Assembly (NCBI RefSeq): GCF_000317835.1
Contig: NC_019793.1
Coordinates: 3,104,501-3,168,500, forward strand
Reading direction: 5' to 3'
DNA: 64,000 nucleotides
Source of the DNA: Deinococcus peraridilitoris DSM 19664
Lineage (GTDB): Bacteria > Deinococcota > Deinococci > Deinococcales > Deinococcaceae
The notes beneath the pieces are model-generated. The model searched no databases. It was not told the origin of the DNA and was given only the letters and a program-made list of their open reading frames with translations. Below, piece by piece: positions 47,037-58,722 of the stretch. Within the stretch, counting starts at the first letter, position 1; the number at the start of each line of letters is the position of its first letter. The position numbers were made by a program, and so were the translations under genes.

Positions 47037-47942
47037 ATGTCCGGCCGCGCCGCAGTCAGCCAGCGTTTTGCCCGTCTGAGTCTTCTGGCGGGCCTGCTGG
47101 TCTTTGTGCTCAAGCTGGGAGGGTACGCGCTCACCGGGTCGGTGGCGATCTTATCCGACGCCCTGGAGAGTATCGTGAACGTGGCGGCGGCCGTGCTGCT
47201 GGGCGTCACGGTGCGAGTGAGCGCGCTGCCCGCCGACGACAATCACCCTTACGGGCACAGCAAGGCCGAGTACATCTCGAGCTTTGTCGAGGGCTTATTG
47301 ATCGGGGTGGCAGGTGTGTTGATCGTGCAGGCCACGCTGTCACGCCTGATGGAGCCGCAGTTGCCCGAAGCCAACTGGCTGGGCCTCGGCCTGACCGTGC
47401 TGGCGAGCGTGCTGAATCTGATGGTCGGGCTGCTGCTGCTGCGGGCCGGCAAGGTGCACCGTTCTCCGGCACTGGAAGCCGACGGGCACCATCTCCTCAC
47501 GGACGTGTGGAGTTCGGTGGCCGTGCTGCTCGGCGTGGCCATCGTGCTGCTGACCGGCTGGGCCTGGCTTGATCCGGTGATTGGCCTGCTGGTCGCGCTG
47601 GGGATCTTATGGATCGGCTGGCGCGTGGTGCGTCGTTCGCTGTCAGGCCTGCTCGACGAGCGCCTGCCTGACGAGCAGATCCGTGCAGTCAGGCGGGCGA
47701 TCGAAAGCTTTGAAAGCGACTACCTGGAGTACCACGATCTGCGCACCCGCCGGGCCGGCGCACGGACCTTCGTGGATTTTCATCTGGTTCTGCCCGAATC
47801 CCTGACATTGTACGAGGCCCACCGCCTGTGCGACCATATCGAAGAAGCAATCGACCTGGAATTGCCCGAGACCAGCGTGATCATTCACGTCGAACCTCAG
47901 CAGTTCGCGCACGAGCCGGGCACGGTGGATGTGCGGTTCTGA
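47037..47942 (+). CDS. Cation diffusion facilitator family transporter
   Basis: A 301-residue CDF exporter, which moves Zn, Mn, Co or Fe out of the cytoplasm by proton antiport. Six helices are predicted. Metal-site residues appear as LSDALES in helix 2 (near 40) and HHLLTD in helix 5 (near 150). The cytoplasmic ferredoxin-like domain (from about 210) carries FVDFHLVLPESLTLYEAH and a C-terminal His-Val-Glu-Pro. Metal specificity cannot be stated. Confidence 0.9.
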   Translation: MSGRAAVSQRFARLSLLAGLLVFVLKLGGYALTGSVAILSDALESIVNVAAAVLLGVTVRVSALPADDNHPYGHSKAEYISSFVEGLLIGVAGVLIVQATLSRLMEPQLPEANWLGLGLTVLASVLNLMVGLLLLRAGKVHRSPALEADGHHLLTDVWSSVAVLLGVAIVLLTGWAWLDPVIGLLVALGILWIGWRVVRRSLSGLLDERLPDEQIRAVRRAIESFESDYLEYHDLRTRRAGARTFVDFHLVLPESLTLYEAHRLCDHIEEAIDLELPETSVIIHVEPQQFAHEPGTVDVRF

Positions 47943-48404
47943 ACCCGAAACGCGCCCGGCGCCCGTTCCCGGGAATAAACGCGGTGCGAACGTTTTCGTT
48001 TGACGGCGGAACGAACAGAACGTCATTTTACGGTGCCTGCACTTGGGCGTACTCCTGCAGATTTCGGCCGGTTTTCCCACCGCGCTCGGGTATCCTTTTT
48101 TGGTGTGCCCTCCTTCTCTCTGACCAAGGCGAACAACAGGGCCGCACGAGGCCCCAGATTGCGGCAGGCGATGCACACGGTCGGTCCGCGTTGCCTGAGA
48201 GCCCGAAAGGCGCGCTTTGGTTGTAAAGATTTGGGAGCTGCCGGGTGCAGTCTCGGATTGCGCTGATCTAGGCGCTTGGTGAAAGAAGCTGCTGTTCGCG
48301 CTATCCTGTTTCAAGAACTCTTCATGCTCGGAAGCTTGTCACTCCGATTTCAACTGGCTGGGAACAGGCTCTGCATTTCGCTCGTCCCGTTTCAGGAGGA
48401 AGTT
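47943..48404 (+). promoter_or_regulatory. Upstream region of the glucose importer operon
   Basis: 460 bp without a gene. GAACGTTTTCGTTTG (47988-48002) is an AACG/CGTT inverted repeat, and TTGACG overlaps its end (48000-48005) as a candidate -35; the expected -10 (TCATTT, 17 bp later) is poor. The remainder has no clear structure. The binding-protein ATG has an AGGAGG ribosome site, so the transcript carries a leader. Confidence 0.35.
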
Positions 48405-49640
48405 ATGAAAAAAGCAGTGTTGTTTACGGCCGCCTTGATGGTGGGCACCTCGGCCCTCGCCCAAGGCAAGCTCGAAATCTTCTCGTGGTGGTCCGGTGAC
48501 GAGGGTCCGGCCCTCGAAGCGCTCATCAAGCTTTACAAGCAGAAGTACCCCTCGGTGAACGTCGACAACGCCACGGTCACCGGTGGCGCGGGCACCAACG
48601 CGAAGGCCGTGTTGAAGACCCGCATGCTGGGCGGCGATCCACCTGACAGCTTCCAGGCACACGCTGGTCAGGAACTCATCGGCACCTGGGTGGTCGCCGG
48701 CCGCATGGAAGACCTGACCCCGCTTTTCAAGAGCGAAGGCTGGATGACCAAGTTCCCCAAGGACCTCATTCCCCTGATTTCTACCAAGGACGGTATCTGG
48801 AGCGTGCCGGTCAACGTGCACCGCTCGAACGTCATGTGGTACAACCCTGCCAAGCTCAAGGAGTGGGGCGTCACGGCGCCCAAAACCTGGAATGAGTTCC
48901 TGACTACCTGCCAGACCCTGAAAGGCAAGGGCTTGGCCGCCCCGCTCGCGGTCGGTCAGGACTGGACACAGCAGCACCTGTGGGAAAGCGTCGCCCTGGG
49001 AGCCTTGGGTGCGCAAGGCTGGAACGACCTGTGGACCGGCAAGCTGAAGTTTACCGATCCCAAGGCCGTAAACGTCTGGACCACTTTCGGCAAGGTCATG
49101 GACTGCGCCAACAAGGATGCCAGCGGGCTGTCGTGGCAGCAGGCCACCGATCGCATCGCCAAGGGCCAGGCGGCCTTCAACATCATGGGCGACTGGGCTG
49201 CCGGTTACATGGAAACCACACTCAAGCTCAAGCCCGGCACTGGCTTTGGTTGGGCGGCTGCGCCCGGTACAACCGGCTCCTTTATGTTCCTGAGTGACTC
49301 CTTCGGCCTGCCCAAGGGTGCCAAGAACCGTGTCGCCGCGACCAACTGGCTCAAGGTGCTGGGCAGCAAAGAAGGCCAGGACGCCTTCAACCCGCTCAAG
49401 GGCAGCATCGCGGCGCGCCTTGACAGCGATATGAGCAAGTACAACACCTATGCCAAGTCAGCTTCCAAGGACTGGAAGAGCAACAAGATCGTGGGCAGCC
49501 TGGTGCACGGCGCCGTGGCCCCCGAAAGCTTCATGAGCTCTTTCGGTACGGTCGTGGACGCCTTTGTGGGCAGCCGTAACGCGCAAACGGCAGCCGCACA
49601 GGCTCAGGCGCTCGCCACCCAGGCGAACATCGGCAAGTAA
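48405..49640 (+). CDS. Glucose/galactose-type ABC transporter binding protein
   Basis: A 411-residue periplasmic binding protein with a Sec signal peptide ([20 protein letters not shown]). It closely follows Thermus thermophilus glucose-binding protein: [66 protein letters not shown], and [14 protein letters not shown]. The glucose/galactose role is therefore likely. The start ATG has AGGAGG 7 nt upstream; the long in-frame upstream segment is rejected. It is followed by two permeases and no ATPase. Confidence 0.92.
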   Translation: MKKAVLFTAALMVGTSALAQGKLEIFSWWSGDEGPALEALIKLYKQKYPSVNVDNATVTGGAGTNAKAVLKTRMLGGDPPDSFQAHAGQELIGTWVVAGRMEDLTPLFKSEGWMTKFPKDLIPLISTKDGIWSVPVNVHRSNVMWYNPAKLKEWGVTAPKTWNEFLTTCQTLKGKGLAAPLAVGQDWTQQHLWESVALGALGAQGWNDLWTGKLKFTDPKAVNVWTTFGKVMDCANKDASGLSWQQATDRIAKGQAAFNIMGDWAAGYMETTLKLKPGTGFGWAAAPGTTGSFMFLSDSFGLPKGAKNRVAATNWLKVLGSKEGQDAFNPLKGSIAARLDSDMSKYNTYAKSASKDWKSNKIVGSLVHGAVAPESFMSSFGTVVDAFVGSRNAQTAAAQAQALATQANIGK

Positions 49641-49648
49641 GTGGTCTG

Positions 49649-49679
49649 AAGGGGCGTGGCGCTCAGTCACGCCCCTTTT
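49649..49679 (+). terminator. Attenuating hairpin after the glucose-binding protein gene
   Basis: AAGGGGCGTG (49649-49658) pairs with CACGCCCCTT (49668-49677), followed by TT. It probably lets only part of transcription reach the permeases. Confidence 0.7.
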
Positions 49680-49761
49680 GCTTGCTGCCCTTTTGCTTTT
49701 TGAGCATCTGTGGTGCTGTGCTGGGAGGGGAAACATCATTCCATTGGCCATCACCTTGCAC

Positions 49762-49791
49762 AGCACACCGCACGCTGACGTGCGGTGTGCT
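49762..49791 (+). other. Second hairpin just before the permease start
   Basis: AGCACACCGCAC (49762-49773) and GTGCGGTGTGCT (49780-49791) form a perfect 12-bp stem with a six-base loop, 20 nt before the ATG at 49812. No U-tract follows; RNA stability or ribosome access could be affected. Confidence 0.6.
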
Positions 49792-49811
49792 CGCCTGAAC
49801 TGGAGCCCTTC

Positions 49812-50936
49812 ATGAGGTCACTGCGAAACCGAGACCAGTTCATTGCTTTTGCGGTGCTGCTGCCGTCACTGATCCTGTTGGGCATCTTCGTCTACGGTTT
49901 TATCGCCCAGACTGGCTATACCTCGCTTACCGACTGGGGCCGCGATCCGGCGCAGGCGCTGTCGTCCAACCCGATCATTCGCTACATCGGCTTCACCAAT
50001 TACCAGGACCTCTTTTCCGGATTTCTGGATGTGCGTTTTCGTCAGGACCTGGTCAGCGCACTCTTTTTTACGGTCTTCTTTTTGCTGGGCTGCCTGGTGC
50101 TGGGTCTGCTTCTTGCCATGATGCTCGACCGCAATCCGCGCGGTGAGGGCTTTTTCCGGACGGTCTTTCTGTTTCCGATGGCGCTCTCGTTCATCGTGAC
50201 CGGTACGGTCTGGCGCTGGATGCTGCAGCCTGCTGGCGGTGTCAACCAGATTCCGACCTGGTTTGGCGCGCCGGCCGGACAGTTCGATTGGGTGGCCTCA
50301 CGCGCTTCAATCTGGTCGTTCGACTGGAACCTGCTGCCGCTCATCACGGCACTGGTCGTGGCAGTCATCTTTGCCTGGATTACGCGCGGTGCCCTGCGTG
50401 AAGGCGCGCGTACCCGCGCGGTAGTGGCCGGCGCCAGTTCGGCGCTGCTGGTGCTGTGGGCCCTGCTGGGCGGTCCCAGCGTCAGGCTGCTGCCTTATGC
50501 GGAGCCACACGGCTTCAACCTGGCCCTGGCCGGTATCATTCTCGCCGCCGTGTGGCAGATGTCCGGCTACACTATGGCGCTGTATCTCGCAGGCTTGCGC
50601 GGCATTCCAGACGAGTTGCGCGAAGCGGCGCGCGTGGATGGCGCGTCCGAACGTCAGGTCTACACACGGGTGATCTTTCCGTTGCTGGGCCCGATCACCC
50701 TTTCGGCGATGATCATCCTGGGTCACATCAGCCTCAAAATCTTCGATCTGGTTTTCGCTATGTCCGGGCCGGACAATACGCAGACCAGCGTGCCGGCGCT
50801 CACCATGTACATCACCGCCTTCCGAGGAAACCAGTTTGCCAAGGGTGCGGCAATTGGCGTGATTCTGCTGCTGCTCGTCGCAGCGGTGATCGTGCCGTAT
50901 CTGGCGTCCACCTTCAGGAAAGAGGCCAAATCGTGA
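49812..50936 (+). CDS. Sugar ABC transporter permease (first subunit)
   Basis: A 374-residue permease with an extra ~90-residue insertion between helices (residues about 150-240, [18 protein letters not shown] and [12 protein letters not shown]), which carries three further helices. The EAA loop is [22 protein letters not shown] near residue 270. Start ATG 49812 has GGAG 7 nt upstream. It overlaps the second permease by GTGA. The pair belongs with the glucose-binding protein. Confidence 0.88.
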   Translation: MRSLRNRDQFIAFAVLLPSLILLGIFVYGFIAQTGYTSLTDWGRDPAQALSSNPIIRYIGFTNYQDLFSGFLDVRFRQDLVSALFFTVFFLLGCLVLGLLLAMMLDRNPRGEGFFRTVFLFPMALSFIVTGTVWRWMLQPAGGVNQIPTWFGAPAGQFDWVASRASIWSFDWNLLPLITALVVAVIFAWITRGALREGARTRAVVAGASSALLVLWALLGGPSVRLLPYAEPHGFNLALAGIILAAVWQMSGYTMALYLAGLRGIPDELREAARVDGASERQVYTRVIFPLLGPITLSAMIILGHISLKIFDLVFAMSGPDNTQTSVPALTMYITAFRGNQFAKGAAIGVILLLLVAAVIVPYLASTFRKEAKS

Positions 50937-51793
50937 CCACCGTACCGACGACCGGTTCGGCCACTCCGGGCACCCGTCGCCTGAATGCCTCGCGCCCGCT
51001 GCTTTACCTGGGGCTGGCGCTGGCGGCCCTGTTTTTCCTGCTCCCGGTTTATCTGCTGGTCATCACGGCCCTCAAGAGTCCGCAGTTCATCTCGCTCGAC
51101 ACCACCTGGCAATGGCCAAGGACGCTGAACTGGGCGAGCTTCGCGGACGCGTGGACCAAGGTGAGCGGTGGCCTGCGCAACAGCCTCGTGCTGGCGGTGA
51201 GCGCCACGGCGATCAGCGCGCTGCTGGGCAGCCTGAACGGTTACGTACTGTCCAAATGGGCCTTTCGCGGTTCAAACCTGATTTTTGCGCTGATGCTGTT
51301 CGGAATGTTCATTCCTTACCAGGCCGTGCTGATTCCGCTGTTCCAGTTCATCAAAAGCATCGGGCTGTACGGTTCGGTGTGGGGTCTGGTGTTCGTGCAC
51401 GTGGTGTACGGCCTGCCAATTACCACGCTGATCTTTCGCAATTATTACGCGGAAGTGCCCGACGCCTTGATGGAAGCGGCGCGCATCGACGGAGCGGGCT
51501 TCTGGGGCATTTACCGCAGCGTGATCTTTCCGCTGTCGGTTCCCGGGTTCGTGGTGGTCATCATCTGGCAGTTCACGCAGGCCTGGAATGAATTTTTGTT
51601 CGGTGTGACGCTCACCAATCCAGCCAGCCAGCCGATCACCGTTGCGCTTGCACAGCTGGCGGGCGGTCAGGCGGTCAGCTGGAATCTGCCCATGGCAGGC
51701 GCTATCCTGACGGCCATTCCGACCTTGCTGGTGTACATGGTGCTTGGTCGCTACTTTGTGCGTGGCCTGCTCGCGGGGTCCGTCAAGGGCTGA
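50933..51793 (+). CDS. Sugar ABC transporter permease (second subunit)
   Basis: A 286-residue permease with six helices. The EAA loop is [22 protein letters not shown] near residue 180. Start GTG 50933 overlaps the previous stop. A Thr/Pro-rich N-terminal tail ([17 protein letters not shown]) precedes helix 1. It ends just before a perfect terminator. The ATPase is not encoded here. Confidence 0.9.
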   Translation: MTTVPTTGSATPGTRRLNASRPLLYLGLALAALFFLLPVYLLVITALKSPQFISLDTTWQWPRTLNWASFADAWTKVSGGLRNSLVLAVSATAISALLGSLNGYVLSKWAFRGSNLIFALMLFGMFIPYQAVLIPLFQFIKSIGLYGSVWGLVFVHVVYGLPITTLIFRNYYAEVPDALMEAARIDGAGFWGIYRSVIFPLSVPGFVVVIIWQFTQAWNEFLFGVTLTNPASQPITVALAQLAGGQAVSWNLPMAGAILTAIPTLLVYMVLGRYFVRGLLAGSVKG

Positions 51794-51799
51794 AATTCA

Positions 51800-51852
51800 G
51801 CAAGAAGAATGGTCAGGGCGCTCCCAAGGAGCGCCCTGACCATTCTTCTTGC
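51800..51852. terminator. Perfect 25-nt-arm bidirectional terminator
   Basis: Arms 51800-51824 and 51828-51852 are exact complements around CAA, the longest palindrome in the window. It separates the convergent importer and YflT-like gene. Confidence 0.85.
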
Positions 51853-51880
51853 CGCTGTGCCGCGGCAAATCCGTCTGGAC

Positions 51881-52402
51881 TCAGCGACCGTAGATCTGCC
51901 CACCATGACGCTGCAAAACGTCATAGACGGCCGACTCGTTCATACCGTGCGTATCCTCGACGGCGACCATCGTGCCACCCTGCTCAACGCGGTTCCCATA
52001 ATAGTCGGCTTCGTCACGGCTGTAGCCAGCGTCGGCGAGGGCGTTGGTGATGCCGCCGATGGTGCCGCCGACGATGGCCCCTGCTGCGGCCCCGCCGCCT
52101 GCGGCGCCCAGGCTCGAGGCCAGCGCGCCCGCCGTAATAAAGGGCCCGACACCGGGAATCGCTGCAGCAGCCAGGCCGAACAAGGCGCCGAGACCGGCAC
52201 CGGCAGCCAAGCCGCCGGCGGCGTTCTTGGCGCGACGTTCGCCCTCGTCCTCGACACCACCGTTCGTTCCGGTGGTGGTAGCTTCATCATTATGGCGGCC
52301 CACGAAAGACAGGTGGGCGTCGGCGAGGCCCATACGGCGCAGTTCGGTCACGGCGGCTTCAGCGTGGGTTTGCGAATCAAAGACAGCAGAAATTCTGGTC
52401 AT
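51881..52402 (-). CDS. YflT-like general stress protein with glycine zipper
   Basis: A 173-residue protein. The N-terminal YflT domain (ISAVFDSQTHAEAAVTELR) is followed by an acidic linker and a hydrophobic Gly/Ala zipper of about 50 residues (about 62-110, AGLGALFGLAAAAIPGVGPF), which could insert in membrane. The C-terminal segment repeats the beta pattern (VAVEDTHGMNESAVYDVL). Likely a heat or oxidative-stress protein. AGGAGG lies 7 nt before the ATG. Confidence 0.8.
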   Translation of the reverse strand: MTRISAVFDSQTHAEAAVTELRRMGLADAHLSFVGRHNDEATTTGTNGGVEDEGERRAKNAAGGLAAGAGLGALFGLAAAAIPGVGPFITAGALASSLGAAGGGAAAGAIVGGTIGGITNALADAGYSRDEADYYGNRVEQGGTMVAVEDTHGMNESAVYDVLQRHGGQIYGR

Positions 52403-52597
52403 GGTTCATCCTCCTCGATGAATGTCGTTCGTACCGGCCCTATCGTGGAGGGTGAAATGCGGCGCAGGTTGTGGACCCACGCACAAAATGCTCTTTTGCT
52501 GAAGCTGGTGCCAAGAATGTCTGAAGCGTGAGCAGGCGGCCTGAGACGAATATGGGCGGTGTCTACGGGTGCTGTGATCACTCGTCGGAGCTTTCCC

Positions 52598-53224
52598 TCA
52601 GATGGACAGCTCGAATTGCCCAGGCTGCTCAAAACGGTCACGGACAATGACCTCAGCCACGTGCTCCGGTGTCAGCGCTCCCGGAGGGACTGGCCCTAGT
52701 CCATCCCACAAGCCGGTTTGTACGGCGGGTGGCAGGACCACGGTCAGGACGTATTGACGGTGCTCCAGCCGCGCCACCTCAAGCAGGCGGGCCATGGCCG
52801 CTTTGCTGGCCGCGTACTGAGAGAAGCCCCGTGCTGTTACCAGTTGTGCCTGTGCCCCCAGGACGTAGAAGCGTCCACCCTGGCTCAGCTTGGGCAGACC
52901 GTATTTGAGGGTCCAGAGCACCCCGAAGTAATTGGCATTCCAAGTCCGGCGCGTACCTTCGGGTGAAGTGATCGCCACGACTTCCGGCAGGACGCTTCCG
53001 GCAGCGTACACGATGGTGTCGAGCGGTAGGCTGATGCCCTCGAACAGCGTCCGGACGTGACTTTCGTACCCGAGGTCAGCCAACACCGGTGTGGCCTGCA
53101 GTGCCTGCGCCAGCGAGGAGAGGGTATCGGAATTGCGGCCTGAAAGCCACAAGGCCTCTTTGGGCCAAGCGCGTGAAAGCGCCGAGCCGATGCCTCCTGT
53201 GGCGCCAATGATCAGGGTGGCCAT
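52598..53224 (-). CDS. Short-chain dehydrogenase/reductase
   Basis: A 208-residue SDR with the NAD(P) loop ATLIIGATGGIGSAL at residues 2-16, NAAG-type strand as VYAAGSV, and catalytic YAASK (Ser preceding at 146). Short for the classical family. Substrate unknown. The gene is monocistronic. Confidence 0.86.
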   Translation of the reverse strand: MATLIIGATGGIGSALSRAWPKEALWLSGRNSDTLSSLAQALQATPVLADLGYESHVRTLFEGISLPLDTIVYAAGSVLPEVVAITSPEGTRRTWNANYFGVLWTLKYGLPKLSQGGRFYVLGAQAQLVTARGFSQYAASKAAMARLLEVARLEHRQYVLTVVLPPAVQTGLWDGLGPVPPGALTPEHVAEVIVRDRFEQPGQFELSI

Positions 53225-53329
53225 ATGTTCTCAGTAACGAGGCTTTTGGCTTTCTGCTTTGTGAGGTCGGTTGCAGAGTGACAAGGCGCTTGGGCGTTTC
53301 GAGCTTTCCACACTGGCACGAACGCACGG

Positions 53330-53335
53330 TATGGT
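53330..53335 (+). promoter_or_regulatory. -10 box TATGGT
   Basis: TATGGT ends 5 nt before GTG 53341. Confidence 0.4.
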
Positions 53336-53340
53336 GAGGC

Positions 53341-53940
53341 GTGACATACACCTATCCGTTGACCGCCACTTTTCGTCTCGTGACGCTTTCACCCGAGCTG
53401 CAGGTTACCGACGCCAAGGGAGAGACGCTGATGCAGGTCAAGCAGAAGCTGCTGACGCTGCGCGAGGACACCACCGTCTTTGCCGACGCGGAAAAAACCC
53501 GTCCGCTCTACCGCATGAAAGCGGACCGCGTGATGGGATTCCGGGCCGTGCACCGCATCACTCGTCTGCGCGACGAGCAGGTGATCGGCGCGGTGCGTGC
53601 AGTCGGCCTGCGCTCCTTGTGGAGTGCCCGTTATGACGTGACCGACGCTCAGGACCGCGAAGTGCTGACCATTCGTGAGGAAAATCCCTGGATCAAGGTG
53701 ATCGACGGCCTGATCGATGAGATCCCGGTCATCGGCTGGATCGCCGGTATGTTCATCAACCCCTCTTACCTGATGCTCAACACGGCAGGGGAGACGGTCT
53801 TTCGCATTCGCAAGCGGCGGTCACTGGTGGAGCGCCGCTTCATTCTCGAGCCGGTCACCCCGCCGGACCCGGCCCTCGATCCTGACCTGGTGGTGCTGGC
53901 CCTGATCGAAACCGTGCTGCTGGAGCGCGAGCGCGGCTGA
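53341..53940 (+). CDS. LURP-one-related/scramblase-like protein
   Basis: A 199-residue beta-rich protein. The repeated strand pattern FRLVTLSPELQVTDAKGETLMQVKQKL, then a long hydrophobic segment (VIGWIAGMFINPSYLML, about 133-150), resembles the tubby-like LURP-one-related fold. The function of such proteins is uncertain. The start is GTG, leaderless. It is followed by the ruvA gene on the other strand. Confidence 0.65.
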   Translation: MTYTYPLTATFRLVTLSPELQVTDAKGETLMQVKQKLLTLREDTTVFADAEKTRPLYRMKADRVMGFRAVHRITRLRDEQVIGAVRAVGLRSLWSARYDVTDAQDREVLTIREENPWIKVIDGLIDEIPVIGWIAGMFINPSYLMLNTAGETVFRIRKRRSLVERRFILEPVTPPDPALDPDLVVLALIETVLLERERG

Positions 53941-53977
53941 CCCGGAGGGTGGGAGGACGGGCGCGCTGGTGGACTTT

Positions 53978-54577
53978 TTAACGCAGGCGCCCCAGACTCT
54001 TGCGGATAATCTGGTCAGCACTCAATTCGGAATTCTCGGCGACCAGCTCGGATACAGCTGCGCGGACCTGCAGTTCCCGGTAGCCCAGGGCCAGCAGGGC
54101 GTCGACCGCGTCACGTTCGGCGCTGTTGGTGATGCCCGCCGGGCGGCGCACCCCCTGAGCGACCTCGTTGGCGAGCCGGGGCGGCAGCTTATTGCGCAGT
54201 TCCAACGAGAGACGCTCGGCAGTCTTTTTGCCCACGCCCGAAACGCTGGACAGCAGTCCGATGTCGCCCTGCAGGATGGCGTGCGCCAGTACAGCGGAGG
54301 GCATGGCCGAGAGCAATGCCAGGGCGAGCTTGCCACCGACCCCGCTGACGCCCGTGACGTAATCGAAAAGGGTCGCGAGATCCGGGTGATGAAAGCCGAA
54401 CAGTGTCCAGGCGTCCTCGCGGATTTGCAGCCGCGTGTGCAACTGTGCCACCGTCTCGACTTGCAGGGTGTCGAGCGTGGTGCGGGGGCACAGAACCTCG
54501 TATCCCACTCCACCGGCCATCACCACCGCGCTGTTTTCGCGTAACTCACGTACTGGGCCTTCCAGAAAGGCAATCAC
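53978..54577 (-). CDS. ruvA: Holliday junction DNA helicase subunit RuvA
   Basis: A 199-residue RuvA that binds Holliday junctions and loads RuvB. The N-terminal OB fold (MIAFLEGPVRELRENSAVVMAGGVGYEV) is followed by tandem helix-hairpin-helix (GVSGVGGKLALALLS, SGVGKKTAERLSLELRNKL) and the RuvB-binding domain III (from about 150). ruvB and ruvC are not in the window. GTG start has TACACT 6 nt upstream. Confidence 0.95.
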   Translation of the reverse strand: MIAFLEGPVRELRENSAVVMAGGVGYEVLCPRTTLDTLQVETVAQLHTRLQIREDAWTLFGFHHPDLATLFDYVTGVSGVGGKLALALLSAMPSAVLAHAILQGDIGLLSSVSGVGKKTAERLSLELRNKLPPRLANEVAQGVRRPAGITNSAERDAVDALLALGYRELQVRAAVSELVAENSELSADQIIRKSLGRLR

Positions 54578-54583
54578 GCCTTT

Positions 54584-54589
54584 AGTGTA
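54584..54589 (-). promoter_or_regulatory. -10 box TACACT of ruvA
   Basis: TACACT on the minus strand ends 6 nt before the ruvA GTG. A 79-bp gap separates it from divergent lepB. Confidence 0.55.
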
Positions 54590-54644
54590 GCGTGGCTCTG
54601 TTCTGCTGTGAGCGTAATTACCACATTTTCCCGTGCTGCCCTGC

Positions 54645-54650
54645 TAGATT
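54645..54650 (+). promoter_or_regulatory. -10 box TAGATT of lepB
   Basis: TAGATT ends 6 nt before GTG 54657. Confidence 0.5.
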
Positions 54651-54656
54651 CGCGGC

Positions 54657-55250
54657 GTGACCCGCTCGTACCTGACCGCTTTCCTGCGCGACTGGGTGCT
54701 GTGTGCCGCCTTGCCCATCTGGCTGATTGCCACCTTTGTGGTGATGTTCGCGCGGGTAGACGGCATCTCCATGAACCCGACCTACCAGCATGGTGACGTA
54801 CTCTTGCTGTACAAAACGCCGCGCTGGCTGCACGCCTGGGGTATTGGCGGCGACTGGCCGAAACGTGGCGAGGTGATCGTGTTCAAGGCGCCGCCCGGCC
54901 ATCAGGAAAGTTACGAGACCGGCGTGCTCGGCCTGCGTTACCGGCCTTACCTCATCAAGCGCGTGGTCGGGGTTGAAGGTGACCGCCTCGAAATTCGTGA
55001 GGGGTTGCTGGTACGCAACGGTGAACGGCTCGCGGAAAGCTACACTACCGGCGAGGCCGGGCAGGACGCGCCTCCCGTAACCGTTCCTCGAAACAGCGTG
55101 TATGTCCTGGGCGACAACCGGCGGCTGGGGGACAGCATCGATTCGCGCTACTTCGGGCCAGTGCACCTGCGCGACGTGGCAGGCGTGATCGGCCCGGTCC
55201 TGTTTCATGCGCGTGCCCGCGAGGCTGCGGACGAGGTGAGCGCCGACTGA
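54657..55250 (+). CDS. lepB: Signal peptidase I
   Basis: A 197-residue inner-membrane serine protease removing signal peptides. One N-terminal transmembrane helix (about 13-32) is followed by catalytic Ser38 in GISMNPT and the base Lys101 in YLIKRVVGVEGD. Box E is VLGDNRRLGDSIDSR. The start is a GTG after a -10 box. Secreted proteins in this window, such as the binding proteins and the DUF4397 protein, are probable substrates. Confidence 0.93.
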   Translation: MTRSYLTAFLRDWVLCAALPIWLIATFVVMFARVDGISMNPTYQHGDVLLLYKTPRWLHAWGIGGDWPKRGEVIVFKAPPGHQESYETGVLGLRYRPYLIKRVVGVEGDRLEIREGLLVRNGERLAESYTTGEAGQDAPPVTVPRNSVYVLGDNRRLGDSIDSRYFGPVHLRDVAGVIGPVLFHARAREAADEVSAD

Positions 55251-55342
55251 CCCCAGCCTCTAATAGAGGTCCTCGGCGCGAAGCAGGCGATCTACGCTGG
55301 AGCGCAGAACAGTATCGAGGTTTTCGGTAATTGCGTTCTCGT

Positions 55343-55906
55343 TTACCGAAGAGGACCGCCCATTCCGACGCGGTGTTTGTACACCAGGTGGCCCCCCAGG
55401 TAAGCACTCACACCGATGATCGACAGGCCGCCCAGCGCCAGCATTCGCCCCGCGCGGCGTCTGCCCTTGAGCCGCGCGATCAGCGACAGCAGATAGACTG
55501 CCTGGGCCGTTTCGTTCATCAGACCGTGCACCAGCCCGATCCGGCGTGGCAGACGTTTCAGTTTGTGCCAGTCTGTCCAGCCGGCGGCGACGGCCGCTCC
55601 TGAACCCAGCAGACCGATGCCCAGCACGGCGTTCGAGCCTTTCTCAAGTCCCTTCACTCCCAGCACTTCCAGCAAATCGAGCACACCGACGGTCACCCAG
55701 GCGCCGATGGGCAGCTCGATCAGCACCGGGTGGAGGGGATGCCCGAGGAACTTCCCGTGCAGCACGTCCTCGACTTCATGCCCCAGTTCTCCGGCTGCAG
55801 AAAAGCCATCGTGAATGAGCTCCTGCAGGTGATCCGCGTGATCGTCGAGCCAGTCCTGCCGTGCGAAAAAACGGTCCACCTGTTGCGGAAGTTGTGTCGT
55901 GTGCAT
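55343..55906 (-). CDS. DUF2231 membrane protein
   Basis: A 187-residue protein. An acidic N-terminal stretch (QVDRFFARQDWLDDHADHLQELIH) precedes the DUF2231 core with four helices starting at LGHPLHPVLIELPIGAWVTVGVLDLLE. HPLHP and a later GWTDWH suggest a metal-binding or redox role. AGGAG lies 7 nt before ATG 55906. It is tail-to-tail with nothing downstream; 92 bp separates it from lepB. Function unknown. Confidence 0.82.
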   Translation of the reverse strand: MHTTQLPQQVDRFFARQDWLDDHADHLQELIHDGFSAAGELGHEVEDVLHGKFLGHPLHPVLIELPIGAWVTVGVLDLLEVLGVKGLEKGSNAVLGIGLLGSGAAVAAGWTDWHKLKRLPRRIGLVHGLMNETAQAVYLLSLIARLKGRRRAGRMLALGGLSIIGVSAYLGGHLVYKHRVGMGGPLR

Positions 55907-55992
55907 GCCGCTCCTTTCGTGCGTCCTCAGTGTGGGTGGCAAACCGACTCGGAAGGTTGAGACTGCCCTAAACACGGCTGAAGAGCAACGCG

Positions 55993-58527
<2,535 letters not shown>

Positions 58528-58667
58528 GCCGGATTTCCGATGGCAAAAAGCGTGCGGAGCGCGGCCCGGCCGCACGAAGAGGAGACAGACATGCGGTCAT
58601 TCTACCCTGAGCGTAACGGCCCCTGAAGACGAGGTGGGTGAGTGACAGCGGTTGAGTAGAGAACGAA

Positions 58668-58697
58668 AGAGGCCACTGCCAGCAGGCAGTGGCCTCT
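58668..58697 (-). terminator. Terminator of the HAMP operon
   Basis: AGAGGCCACTGCC (58668-58680) and GGCAGTGGCCTCT (58685-58697) around AGCA. On the minus strand it runs into TTTCGTT. Confidence 0.88.
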
Positions 58698-58722
58698 CTG
58701 AGGAGTCTTAGAAGGTGTTCGC

